From Scalindua sp964584595 (GTDB lineage Bacteria > Planctomycetota > Brocadiia > Brocadiales > Scalinduaceae): a DNA stretch of 64,000 nucleotides. The notes under the pieces were generated by a model that was given only the letters and a program-made list of their open reading frames with translations, had not been told where the DNA came from and ran no database searches. Positions 25,849 to 35,075 of this stretch are shown one piece after another. Every line of letters starts with the position of its first letter. The first letter of the stretch is position 1. A program made the translations under genes and the position numbers. The stretch spans positions 1-64,000 of the forward strand of contig CAZPAM010000004.1 in assembly GCA_964584595.1 (NCBI GenBank). The letters are read 5' to 3'.

Positions 25849-27267
25849 ATGGCTAGCGGTGTAAGATCTATAGATGCAAAATTTGCTGTAATCCTGACAA
25901 TAGTAATCTTTTTTTGTATTTTTGCTGCCTTTGCCATTACAAAGGTTCCTTCGTCACTTGCTTTATTGGTTACAATAGGGATATCTACACTTATAGTATG
26001 TTTTGTCTGGCCTCCAATTTCTCTTTATATTTTAATCTTCTCAATGTTGCTTTCACCTGAATTTGGGGCAAGGGATACACAGGGACAAGGTATGACCATA
26101 AGATTAGATGACTTGCTCCTGGTACTAATATCGTTTTCCTGGCTTGCCAAATCCTCTCTTTATAAGGAATTGGGACTCTTCCCAAAAACACCCTTAAACA
26201 GTGGGATTACGGCTTATGTCGCGATCTGTCTCTTTTCTACCGTTCTAGGAGGACTTTTCGGCAAGATCAGTCTGGGCGGTTATATGTTTGTTTTGAAATA
26301 TTTTGAATACTTTATGGTATTTTTCATGGCAGTAAATTTTATCGAAACCAGAAAACAGGCAAAAACTTTTATAATACTCTTATTGATAACGTGTGCAATA
26401 GTCACTCTTTATGCCTTGTCGCAATTACCTTTAGGCGAACGCGTATCAACGCCATTTGAAGGTAAAGAAGGCGAACCGGGAACCCTGGGCGGTTATCTCA
26501 TCCTGCTTATGTGTGTATGTATAGGCTTAGTATTGAAAAGTGAATCCAAAAGAGTAAAGATATCTCTAACAGGCTTGATCATAATCTGTTTTGTAGCACT
26601 TATGGCCACACAATCCAGAGCAACATGGATGGGATTACCGTTTATATACATATGTTTTATTATTATGAGCAAGAAAAGGCTCATATTGATAGGCGTACTT
26701 GCCGTAATTATTATAATAGCCCCCTTCGTTTTGCCGCAAGAGTACAAGGATAGATACAGCGGTACATTTGAGGTAGAAAAGGGTTGGGAGACCACAGTTG
26801 GAGGCAAGACATTAGCTTTAGATTCTTCTGCTTCATCAAGAGTCGCAAGCTGGCAGGGAGTCTTAAGAGATTTTAAAAAACATCCTGTATTTGGATACGG
26901 CATAAATGGATACTGGTTTATTGATGGCCAATATTTCAGAACATTGGCTGAGCTGGGTATAGTAGGTACGTGTATATTTATATTATTGTTATACCAAATC
27001 GGCAAGTTCCTACTGACAGCATATTGTATTACCAGTGATAATCTCACTAAAGGTTTCACTATGGGTTTGTTTGCTGGATTTATAGGCCTTCTCGTTCATT
27101 GTATGGGATCAAACACTTTCATTGTTGTCAGGATTATGGAACCATTCTGGTTTTTAATGGGAATTGCGGTTGTATTATACAATATTGACAAAAAGAAAAT
27201 CGAGGTATTACAGAATGAATCAGATATGCAAGAAACAAATGTAAATACCGCAGTAGTTCAACGATGA
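25849..27267 (+). CDS. O-antigen ligase / Wzy-like polymerase
   Basis: A 472-residue integral membrane protein with about ten to twelve helices. The Wzy_C/O-antigen-ligase region is marked by ATQSRATWMGLPFIYICFII (about residues 251-270), a large periplasmic loop (about 295-355) and the phrase HPVFGYGINGYWF, which is similar to the HxxxGxG loop of this family. Such enzymes join lipid-linked repeat units, either polymerising them or moving them onto an acceptor; which applies here is not certain. Its place directly after the Wza and Wzc genes favours a polymerase role in this exopolysaccharide locus. Confidence 0.85.
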   Translation: MASGVRSIDAKFAVILTIVIFFCIFAAFAITKVPSSLALLVTIGISTLIVCFVWPPISLYILIFSMLLSPEFGARDTQGQGMTIRLDDLLLVLISFSWLAKSSLYKELGLFPKTPLNSGITAYVAICLFSTVLGGLFGKISLGGYMFVLKYFEYFMVFFMAVNFIETRKQAKTFIILLLITCAIVTLYALSQLPLGERVSTPFEGKEGEPGTLGGYLILLMCVCIGLVLKSESKRVKISLTGLIIICFVALMATQSRATWMGLPFIYICFIIMSKKRLILIGVLAVIIIIAPFVLPQEYKDRYSGTFEVEKGWETTVGGKTLALDSSASSRVASWQGVLRDFKKHPVFGYGINGYWFIDGQYFRTLAELGIVGTCIFILLLYQIGKFLLTAYCITSDNLTKGFTMGLFAGFIGLLVHCMGSNTFIVVRIMEPFWFLMGIAVVLYNIDKKKIEVLQNESDMQETNVNTAVVQR

Positions 27268-27300
27268 ACCAGAAGCTATACAGAATAAAGAAAAGTCTAC

Positions 27301-27507
27301 ATGACCGACCATGTACATCATCACCATCATAAGAAAAAGCCTTTTTGGCGAAGAGCTCTGGCGTGGCTGGGAATACGTCACATAACAAGGAGAATGGTGG
27401 CTATTTATGTATTAACCTTCTTTGTTTTGGTTCCTCTTGTTCCCTTTATCTATAAACTTATTAAAGTATTTGCAGAATACATTACAATGAAAGAGAAAAC
27501 CCCATAA
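27301..27507 (+). CDS. Small His-rich one-TM protein
   Basis: A 68-residue protein beginning with a histidine cluster (TDHVHHHHHKKKPFWRRAL). An amphipathic basic segment follows, then one membrane helix (about residues 34-54, AIYVLTFFVLVPLVPFIYKLI). It starts 33 bases after the polymerase gene on the same strand. The His run could bind a metal ion or simply be charged. No family is recognised. Its position suggests an accessory of the export complex. Confidence 0.6.
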   Translation: MTDHVHHHHHKKKPFWRRALAWLGIRHITRRMVAIYVLTFFVLVPLVPFIYKLIKVFAEYITMKEKTP

Positions 27508-27580
27508 GACAGGGATGAACAAAAATGTGAAGAAAGAAAACTCTTTTTATGATTATAGATAAAGAGTATAATATACTAAA

Positions 27581-27955
27581 ATGAGTAGACCAAAAAGAAG
27601 ATTACCGGACCTGCCGCAGCCGAGAAAGAGATTCAAGTGGTGGATTAGAAATAATTATATATTCTTAATAATAGTAGGAGTAGTATGTCTAATAGCGACA
27701 TTAATACTTATTCATGAGGTTTTTCAGTTTGAAAGGACTCGAAATATGGAGTCCTTATTGAATAAGAGCTGGAGAGATATACGTTGGGGGCAAGGAGGTC
27801 TCTCAGATCAGGATGTAGAAACACTTAAAAAAAGATATCCTAACGTCAATTGGGAGGATACAGCTGATAGACAAAGATGGCATACTAAACAAAAGAATGA
27901 AAGGAGAGATAGAAGCATGGAAAAGGCAAGGGAAAGCCTTCGACAGGAAAAGTGA
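27581..27955 (+). CDS. Small basic one-TM protein
   Basis: A 124-residue protein with a basic, proline-containing N-terminus (MSRPKRRLPDLPQPRKRFKW) and one membrane helix (about residues 31-50, IFLIIVGVVCLIATLILIHE). The hydrophilic C-terminal part holds RWGQGGLSDQDVETLKKRYP. It is the last plus-strand gene of the export block; the following genes run towards it. Function unknown. Its likeness in layout to the small proteins at 21301 and 27301 suggests that the three belong together. Confidence 0.6.
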   Translation: MSRPKRRLPDLPQPRKRFKWWIRNNYIFLIIVGVVCLIATLILIHEVFQFERTRNMESLLNKSWRDIRWGQGGLSDQDVETLKKRYPNVNWEDTADRQRWHTKQKNERRDRSMEKARESLRQEK

Positions 27956-28000
27956 TAATAGTTAAATAAGGCTAAATTTGCAATGATATGACTGTTTCAA

Positions 28001-29455
28001 TTATTTACGGACGAACTTCACAAATATGGGATTAGATACCAACTTTCCGGGTATATCTAAGCGGTAGTAAATTTGCTCACCAGGGTTTAAATAATCATCC
28101 TTAAAATTAACTACAAAAGGTGTTGTTTTAGAAAGAGTTTTTATGAGTTTTCCGGAACGAATGATCCTCACATCAACATTATGAGCTCCCTGGTCTGACG
28201 ATGAAACCCTAATCCTTATTTCCGGCTTATTATTTAACTCAATGGTTTCTCCCATGTTGGCCTGGTTGTCCGTATTGGAACCTAAGATAGAAAAATCTTC
28301 TAATACAAACCTCTGGAAATTATTTCCTGTTCGACAGGCATACATCCTGCCTTGCTTTAGGGCCAGAGTGACTTCTTCCTTGGTCTTTTCCTTCACTAGA
28401 AAAACTGTAGGAAAATTGCCTAATTTTTCACCACCCAGCCCTTCTTCATGAAAATCTGCCGTTGATATGCCCCATGCGGGTGTGTTCCTATTACCTCTGC
28501 AATAATCAAACAAGACCCTGTCCCACTCCTTGCCCGGTTCTGTTGTCTTGGTCAAGGCTCCATAAAGAGCCCCAAATCCGGTGTATCCTTTAGTCATTAA
28601 CAGTGCCTCTGGGTGCTTGGGTGTCTTTACTGTAATGGGCCCTTTTTTAGCATTTACACCAGCCCCGGCTTCCGGGTGTGTCCAAAAAGTAGTGCCACCT
28701 CTATCGTTAACATAATCAATCAGTTCTTGATAAGGCAAGTAGCCCTGATCACCATGATATTGGTCAAAGGGAGAACTCTTGAACGGATGATATTCTATCA
28801 GCATGAAAAAGGAGAATACCAGGATAACAATACCTGTGATTCTATAATTACCCCTTATTATTAAAAATATACTGAAGCATAATGGGATCAAGAATATAAT
28901 ACTTCCGAGTAATAATTGCCGAAAATACCTGGTAGAAAAACTATTGTGAATTACGGGAAGATTCTTGTAATCCTCAGGATTTTCCATACCTATGACAAGC
29001 AGGTGCCTCTCCCAGTTGTGGGCTGTAAGGTTTCCCTTAAAATAACTGCCGGTCCAATAGTAAATGGGTGATGATTCGGATCCCGAAATCACTATCATAT
29101 CCGGGTATTTTCGGGCTATCTCTGTAATATTTTGGAGATATTTACCCGCACCTCTGCTATTAACAGACGGCAACTCTTCTCTTTTTCGAATAATATTTCT
29201 GAAAGGAAGAATGCCGTATTCCAGGGCCATCCTATCATGATCATTGATGAAAAGAACATCAAATCCCCTTTCCCTTGCCAACTTAACAAGAAAGTCCAGA
29301 TCGTGAGTACCATCACTGTATGTTGTACGTAAGTCAATGAGGCCGGCGACTTGCTGATAATCGTCACAATAGCTGTCTTTAATATAAAATATGACAGAAA
29401 CTAATCCAAGAAATAGAATGCATATTATTCTTTGAAACATTATTATTTTTCTCAT
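28001..29455 (-). CDS. Membrane-bound PHP-domain-like protein
   Basis: A 484-residue protein with an N-terminal signal or anchor (IICILFLGLVSVIFYI) and a PHP-like fold. The first motif is DLRTTYSDGTHD, where a canonical PHP phosphoesterase has DxHxH..SDG; both His positions are replaced, while the later FINDHDR motif is kept. Two membrane helices lie in the middle (about residues 184-204 and 207-226). Later phrases TTFWTHPEAGAG and GISTADFHEEG resemble further PHP metal motifs. It may be a PHP enzyme with an altered metal site. The start overlaps the upstream glycosyltransferase stop as ATGA, so they are translationally coupled. Confidence 0.7.
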   Translation of the reverse strand: MRKIIMFQRIICILFLGLVSVIFYIKDSYCDDYQQVAGLIDLRTTYSDGTHDLDFLVKLARERGFDVLFINDHDRMALEYGILPFRNIIRKREELPSVNSRGAGKYLQNITEIARKYPDMIVISGSESSPIYYWTGSYFKGNLTAHNWERHLLVIGMENPEDYKNLPVIHNSFSTRYFRQLLLGSIIFLIPLCFSIFLIIRGNYRITGIVILVFSFFMLIEYHPFKSSPFDQYHGDQGYLPYQELIDYVNDRGGTTFWTHPEAGAGVNAKKGPITVKTPKHPEALLMTKGYTGFGALYGALTKTTEPGKEWDRVLFDYCRGNRNTPAWGISTADFHEEGLGGEKLGNFPTVFLVKEKTKEEVTLALKQGRMYACRTGNNFQRFVLEDFSILGSNTDNQANMGETIELNNKPEIRIRVSSSDQGAHNVDVRIIRSGKLIKTLSKTTPFVVNFKDDYLNPGEQIYYRLDIPGKLVSNPIFVKFVRK

Positions 29456-30645
29456 TGATTAACTTTGTTCAACAAGCTTTCATACAAATTTTCTATTTTC
29501 TTTAACATAACAGATATGTCAAACTCAGGATAGACCATGGCTTTTCCATTATTGCCTAATTCTTCAGCCAGATCCTTGTTCCTGATAAGTTGTAATATGG
29601 CGTTTCCCAATGCATCGGAATTCCTTGGAGGAACAAGGATACCATTCTTACTATCCTTTATCAAATCAAGTATTCCTCCCACGCTGCTGGCAACAACCGG
29701 TTTACCCAGGGCCATTGCCTCAATAATTACTCTGCCCATACCTTCATTCAAAGATGGTAGGACAAAAATATCAAAGAGATAAAGTATATCAGAAGAATCA
29801 GCCCTCCACCCCGTAAAAATAATATTTTTCCTTACTCCTAAGGCCTCTGCATATTTTTCAAGCTCCAACTTTAAATATCCATCTCCGACAATCACAAAAA
29901 CTGTTTTATCAACCTCTTCAACAATCTTTTTTGCTGCCGAAATCAGATATTTGTAACCCTTTATGGGAACTAACCTGCCGATGGTTCCAACCACATTATA
30001 ACCTGGAGGAATCTCTAATTCCTTTTTTCTGGCTTTAATATCAATTCTCATATTTGCAAAATAGTCTAGTTTTACACCGCTATGTATAATAGTGTACTTT
30101 TTAGTAGAAGCTATCCCTTTTTCCATGTGTTCATCTTTCTCTTTTTCTGTCAATGCTACAATCATATCAGTCGTAAACGATGATATTTTTTCAGCAAATA
30201 CAAAGATATTTGTCAGAATCAAACCATAATAGCTGTGAAATACATGGCCATGCGGTGTATGTATAATTATTGGTACTCCGGCTAAATAGGCAGCCAGCCT
30301 GCCTAACACACCCGCTTTAGAGGTATGTGTGTGAACAATGTGAGGTTTGATCCGTTTTATCAATCGGTAGATGCTGATAAATGCCAGGATATCATTTGTA
30401 AAGGATAAACGTCTTACCAATGATGGTATGACAGATATCCTCACACCCTTATCCCTTGCCATGGCCAAATCATGTTGTACTGCTTCATTCTCCTTAGGGC
30501 CCATGTTAGACTCTAAGGTAAAACCATGGATTAAAAAGACCTCATACTTTTCCCGGTTCAGGAGAGAAACCGTAAGCAGAGTGGTTTCGGCCGACCCTCC
30601 TTTATCAAGACGCGTTATAATATGTAAGACTCTTGTTTTTTTCAA
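29452..30645 (-). CDS. GT4-type glycosyltransferase
   Basis: This 397-residue GT-B enzyme has the N-terminal donor-loop phrase ITRLDKGGSAETTLL. The central IIHTPHGHVFHSYYG is typical of GT4 proteins of the exosortase/EPS type. The C-terminal nucleotide-sugar site is LFDIFVLPSLNEGMGRVIIE, with the E-x7-E motif (Glu of NEG and of IIEA). The mapped start is TTG. It should transfer a sugar from an NDP- or UDP-sugar to a lipid-linked chain at the cytoplasmic face of the membrane. It is the gene before the PHP-like protein on the same transcript. Confidence 0.88.
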   Translation of the reverse strand: MKKTRVLHIITRLDKGGSAETTLLTVSLLNREKYEVFLIHGFTLESNMGPKENEAVQHDLAMARDKGVRISVIPSLVRRLSFTNDILAFISIYRLIKRIKPHIVHTHTSKAGVLGRLAAYLAGVPIIIHTPHGHVFHSYYGLILTNIFVFAEKISSFTTDMIVALTEKEKDEHMEKGIASTKKYTIIHSGVKLDYFANMRIDIKARKKELEIPPGYNVVGTIGRLVPIKGYKYLISAAKKIVEEVDKTVFVIVGDGYLKLELEKYAEALGVRKNIIFTGWRADSSDILYLFDIFVLPSLNEGMGRVIIEAMALGKPVVASSVGGILDLIKDSKNGILVPPRNSDALGNAILQLIRNKDLAEELGNNGKAMVYPEFDISVMLKKIENLYESLLNKVNQ

Positions 30646-30714
30646 AACCGGTTAACCAATTAAATTCCTAATCCTCACACAAGACACAATGCGCACAAAG
30701 ATTTAAAATGGAAA

Positions 30715-32658
30715 TTATAAAAAGTATCTCTTATACCAATACTGAAAGACTATCAGGTTCCATAGTTGCCATGAAGTGTCCATTTTCTTACTCAAATGCT
30801 TTTTTATAAGGCAATCTATTACCTCATATTCAAAAATATCTTGTTTATTTATAAAATCCTTGGACAGGAATTCATCGATTAGAAATTTCAACTCCTTTCT
30901 GAGCCAGGCTCCGATTGGCATTTCAAATCCCCATTTCGATCTCTTGTGCAGCATAGGCGGTAGTATATCTTTAAAGGTCTCCATTAGTATGTATTTCCTT
31001 TTCAGTCCTTTAAGTTTAACATTACCCTCCATTTCGAAGGCGAATTCAACCACCTCATGGTCTAAAAAAGGAACCCTTACTTCCAGTGAATTTCTCATAC
31101 TCATCAAATCAACCTTTGTCAGCATATCACCCGGCAGGGAGTTTTTGATATCTACATAAAGCATTCGATTAATATTATCACCTGCAAATTCATTCAGCTT
31201 TTGAGAAATAATTTCCTGTCCTGTTTGAAAAGATATCTTATCTTGAAGATGGTGCTTGGTCAACTTTCGTCTTGTATCAGGTGGGAATATTTCCTGCCAA
31301 CCGTAAAATCTGTCTGCAAGAGAACCACTCATACCCCTGGTAAATTTCTTGAATCTTCTGATATACTCTGAATGTTTCTTGTCTCTGGAGTCCGGGAGGT
31401 AATTTATCAACGGTTCTATTATCTTTTCCTTTAATATATCAGGTAATATTGAGTAATACTTAGCCAGGTATTCCCCCTGGTATATCCGATAGCCTGCAAA
31501 TAGCTCATCAGCTCCATCCCCTGCTAAAGCTACAGTAACATGTCTTTTAGTCTCTTGAGAAACGGTGTAAGTAGGAACGGCAGACGAGTCAGCAAAAGGT
31601 TCATCAAGTGTCTCCAAAACAGCTGGGAATGAATTGAGTACATCTTTGTAATCCAACTTAAACTCGTAATGTTCGGTTTTATTAAACCTGGCTACCTCCC
31701 TGGAATATCTGGTTTCATCAAAGAGCGGCATATCCTTATAACCGATAGAAAAGGTCTTGACTGGCTTCGCAGAATTCCTGGCCATAAGGCCGACAATAAT
31801 ACTGGAATCTATCCCACCACTCAAAAAGGCTCCTAACTGAACATCAGATATCAGCCTTTTCTGTACTGCATTCTTCATTAACTCATATAAATTTTCTTTA
31901 TAATAATCTATTCGTTCGCAACTTTTCTTTGGTTTACTCTGCAAAGAGCTAACATCTGTACTAATATTCCAGTATTCTTTGGTTACTATAGTTTTTTCTT
32001 CTGCCAGAAGATAATGTCCTGCTTCAAGCTTCTTTATGTTCTTGAAAATAGTTTTTGGTGCCGGGATGTAATTGAAAGTCAGATACAATTCAAGGGCTGT
32101 CCAGTCAATCTCCTTGACCACATCATGATCACATAGTATACCCTTAATCTCTGAGGAGAATATTAAGGTTTTCTTATCCCAATAATAGACAAGAGGCTTA
32201 ATCCCAAGTCTGTCCCGGCATAACCATAGTTTTTGTAAACGTTCATCCCATATGCAAAAGGCAAACATTCCATTAAGCCTTTTCAGGCAGTCAATTCCTT
32301 CCTCTTCATATAAGTGTATGATAACTTCTGAGTCTGTATTGCTCCTGAATATATGTCCTTTCGCCTCTAATTCAACTCTGATTTCCTTAAAATTATATAT
32401 TTCCCCATTATAGACTAACCAGATAGTTTCCTCTTCATTACACATAGGTTGATGACCGGCATCTGAAAGGTCAATAACGCTGAGACGGGTATGCCCTAAA
32501 CCGATTTGTACCTTTGAGTCTTGAGGTTTTGAGTTTGAGTTGACAAAAATACCTTCATCATTCGGACCACGATGGGCAAGGGATCTGCACATCGTTTTCA
32601 AAAGTGCCTCATCAACTTGCATTCCTCCATAACTGAGCTTACCACAAATACCGCACAT
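30715..32658 (-). CDS. asnB: Asparagine synthetase-like glutamine amidotransferase (copy 1)
   Basis: A 647-residue class-II amidotransferase. The N-terminal MCGICGKLSYGG supplies the catalytic Cys2, and the glutaminase domain continues with NGEIYN and SNTDSEVI. The synthetase domain carries the PPi-loop motif FLSGGIDSSI (near residue 277) and later ALAGDGADELFAGYR. It should hydrolyse glutamine and pass ammonia to an activated carboxylate. In polysaccharide loci such proteins are often suspected of amidating uronic acids rather than making asparagine. A related copy lies 2.4 kb away at 35065. The two share domain order but differ in many positions. Confidence 0.9.
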   Translation of the reverse strand: MCGICGKLSYGGMQVDEALLKTMCRSLAHRGPNDEGIFVNSNSKPQDSKVQIGLGHTRLSVIDLSDAGHQPMCNEEETIWLVYNGEIYNFKEIRVELEAKGHIFRSNTDSEVIIHLYEEEGIDCLKRLNGMFAFCIWDERLQKLWLCRDRLGIKPLVYYWDKKTLIFSSEIKGILCDHDVVKEIDWTALELYLTFNYIPAPKTIFKNIKKLEAGHYLLAEEKTIVTKEYWNISTDVSSLQSKPKKSCERIDYYKENLYELMKNAVQKRLISDVQLGAFLSGGIDSSIIVGLMARNSAKPVKTFSIGYKDMPLFDETRYSREVARFNKTEHYEFKLDYKDVLNSFPAVLETLDEPFADSSAVPTYTVSQETKRHVTVALAGDGADELFAGYRIYQGEYLAKYYSILPDILKEKIIEPLINYLPDSRDKKHSEYIRRFKKFTRGMSGSLADRFYGWQEIFPPDTRRKLTKHHLQDKISFQTGQEIISQKLNEFAGDNINRMLYVDIKNSLPGDMLTKVDLMSMRNSLEVRVPFLDHEVVEFAFEMEGNVKLKGLKRKYILMETFKDILPPMLHKRSKWGFEMPIGAWLRKELKFLIDEFLSKDFINKQDIFEYEVIDCLIKKHLSKKMDTSWQLWNLIVFQYWYKRYFL

Positions 32659-32725
32659 TATTGTTTACTATCCTTAAGAATAATCTTAAAAGATTTCAGT
32701 ATAAAATTGAACAGTAGGGCCACTA

Positions 32726-33856
32726 CTACATCATTCTCTGCATAGCGCTAACTAGGCGCCTGGCCGCATGCTCCCAACTCATTTGTGTTTCAGTCCACCG
32801 TCGTCCTTCATTCCCCAGTCGTCTTGCAAGATGGTCATCGGTTAGTAAGAGCTTTATAGCGGATGCAATCTCCTCCGGGTTATCCGGATCTACTAATAGG
32901 CCGGTTTTCCCATTCTGTACAGCGTCAGAAATACCACCGGAATCGCCGGCTACCACCGGAAGCCCACTGGCACTGGCCTCAAGGAAAGAGATACCAAACC
33001 CCTCGACAAGATCAAGACGACCCGGTATCTCCCTGCTGGCCATAACAAATATATCGCAAGAGGTGTATGTCGCTGGTAATTGATTGTCGGGAACGAAACC
33101 TGTGAATTCCACCTGGCTCTCTAAACCAAGTGCTTGCACCATCTGCCTCAACCTCATATCTTCAGGACCCTGACCTGCTATAGTGTAATTTGGTGTAAGC
33201 CCCTGTTCCTTTAGTATAAATAAAGCTTTTAGCACATAATCATGTCCCTTATTCAAATCCAGACGTGCCACAGTAAGTAATTTTTTCTGTTTATTACTCT
33301 TTTGATGATTAGTAACAGGTTTGAAACGCTGTGTATCTATACCACCGAAGATTACTTCAATCCGGTTCTGCTCAATACCCAGAGACATTACCAGGCGGGC
33401 ACTATAGTAGCTGATCGGAAAAATCCCTTTGGCTTTACGAAGGGCTGCAATACGCCACCCCTTTAAATAACCTTTCAATCTTCGTCTCCAAGATATTTTA
33501 TCATCACGAATTTCAGTTCCAAAAACACTGACAAAATAAGGTACCGGTATCAAGCAGTACCACAAATGGCTGGTCAGTGCAGTAATCCAGACCACATGCA
33601 GGACAGCACCGATATGGTATCGTCTGATTATCCATGGAATATATATCAAAAAGGCTATGTGGCGTAAAATCGGAAATGATGGGGTACGTATTATTCGATA
33701 ACGGCATCCGTGGTCAAATGTTTTGGCATCGGGAATCCCGGTTGCCAAAACGGTTACCTGATTTTCCTGGGCAAGGAAAGTAGATAGATCCTTTGTGTAA
33801 GCACCAATTCCCCAACTACGAGGTGAGAAATCCGGGCTGACCACTAAAATGTTCAT
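32726..33856 (-). CDS. GT4-type glycosyltransferase
   Basis: A 376-residue GT-B enzyme. The N-terminus (MNILVVSPDFSPRSWGIGAY) has the usual GT4 opening. The C-terminal domain contains LLTVARLDLNKGHDYVLKAL and the donor site EGFGISFLEASASGLPVVAG. ATG start at 33856 with a weak AAAGGG upstream. It lies between the two asparagine synthetase-like genes on the same strand, so it probably acts in the same pathway. The sugar donor cannot be named from sequence. Confidence 0.88.
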   Translation of the reverse strand: MNILVVSPDFSPRSWGIGAYTKDLSTFLAQENQVTVLATGIPDAKTFDHGCRYRIIRTPSFPILRHIAFLIYIPWIIRRYHIGAVLHVVWITALTSHLWYCLIPVPYFVSVFGTEIRDDKISWRRRLKGYLKGWRIAALRKAKGIFPISYYSARLVMSLGIEQNRIEVIFGGIDTQRFKPVTNHQKSNKQKKLLTVARLDLNKGHDYVLKALFILKEQGLTPNYTIAGQGPEDMRLRQMVQALGLESQVEFTGFVPDNQLPATYTSCDIFVMASREIPGRLDLVEGFGISFLEASASGLPVVAGDSGGISDAVQNGKTGLLVDPDNPEEIASAIKLLLTDDHLARRLGNEGRRWTETQMSWEHAARRLVSAMQRMM

Positions 33857-33935
33857 TATTATAATTCCCTTTCATTTTTCCTGGTGTCATACATTCGTTA
33901 CGCGCAGGGAGGATAAAAGTCCTCGGAGTTTTTTG

Positions 33936-35075
33936 TCATCGATCAAACGGCAAAAGCCCCTCGTAAACCTTTTCAACTTTTTTCAGCATAATGTCCACAC
34001 CAAATTTTTCTTCTGCTGTTTTTCTAGCATTTATACCCATCTGAAATGATTTAGCCTTGTCGACTAACAAATCAATTATAGATTTTGCCAAAGCACCGGC
34101 GTCTTTAGGAGGAACAAGCAATCCCGTTTTTCCGTCTTCCAGCTCTTCACTAACGCCATCAATGTCGGTAGCCACAATAGGACGACCCATTGCCATTGCC
34201 TCAATCACTATTCGGGGCAAACCTTCTAAAACTGACGACAGTACGAAGACATCAAAGGCAGATAACAACTCAGGAATATCACGCCTTAATCCGGCAAAGG
34301 AGCATACATGGGAAATACCCAGGGACTTAGCCATGTTCTTCAAATTGTCTTCTTCCGGACCGTGGCCTACAATCACAAATCTAACATATTTCTTTTTCTC
34401 ATAAACCTGTTTTGCTGCTTGAAGAAAGTGAGAATATCCTTTCTGGTAAACCAAACGTCCGATGGTTCCTATAATGGGATAATCATCTGTGATACCCAAT
34501 GAGTGTCGGGTTTTCTCAGAGGCATTCACGTTTTGATTATATTGATCAAGCTCTACACCATTATAGACAACCGTAATTCTGCCTGAATGGATATTACGCT
34601 TCCTGACTAATTGTTCTTTGATAGCTTTGGACACGGCAATAAATTGTGTTACGTATCTGGAAGAAAAACGATCAGCAATTTTATAGACAATTTTTCGAAT
34701 AAAACCTATATCAAAACCCTCTACCGGCATGGCTACAGTACAAACTAAAGATGTTTTTGGTAGCTTTCTAACAGCCATCCTTGCGAAAAAATCTGCTCGT
34801 GCACCCATACTATGAACGATGTGGATTCGATTTTGATTAATGCTGCTCAACAACTGTGCAATAGTTTTAAAATTCACCTTTCTATCCATATCAATAGGGA
34901 TGAAGGGGATATTATCCCGTTTGGCCATTTGTTCTAATTTACTATCCGGGTGAGAAGCCAGATAAGTTTTGAACCGTTTCTTGTTAAGACCGGTTGATAG
35001 TTGGCTAAAACCCCTTTCTCCACCACCAAACTCCAATGCGTCAATAACATACAGTATTCGTATCTTATCTACCAA
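33936..35075 (-). CDS. GT4-type glycosyltransferase, TTG start
   Basis: A 379-residue GT-B enzyme. The N-terminus is IRILYVIDALEFGGGERGFS, with the glycine-rich donor loop. Mid-protein is NGVELDQYN and then IGTIGRLVYQKGYSHFLQAA. The C-terminal site is VLSSVLEGLPRIVIEAMAMG with E-x7-E. It begins with TTG inside the end of the asparagine synthetase-like gene, overlapping by 11 bases; AAGGAG ends 6 bases upstream and supports this unusual start. It belongs to the same transcript as the amidotransferase. Confidence 0.88.
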   Translation of the reverse strand: MVDKIRILYVIDALEFGGGERGFSQLSTGLNKKRFKTYLASHPDSKLEQMAKRDNIPFIPIDMDRKVNFKTIAQLLSSINQNRIHIVHSMGARADFFARMAVRKLPKTSLVCTVAMPVEGFDIGFIRKIVYKIADRFSSRYVTQFIAVSKAIKEQLVRKRNIHSGRITVVYNGVELDQYNQNVNASEKTRHSLGITDDYPIIGTIGRLVYQKGYSHFLQAAKQVYEKKKYVRFVIVGHGPEEDNLKNMAKSLGISHVCSFAGLRRDIPELLSAFDVFVLSSVLEGLPRIVIEAMAMGRPIVATDIDGVSEELEDGKTGLLVPPKDAGALAKSIIDLLVDKAKSFQMGINARKTAEEKFGVDIMLKKVEKVYEGLLPFDR

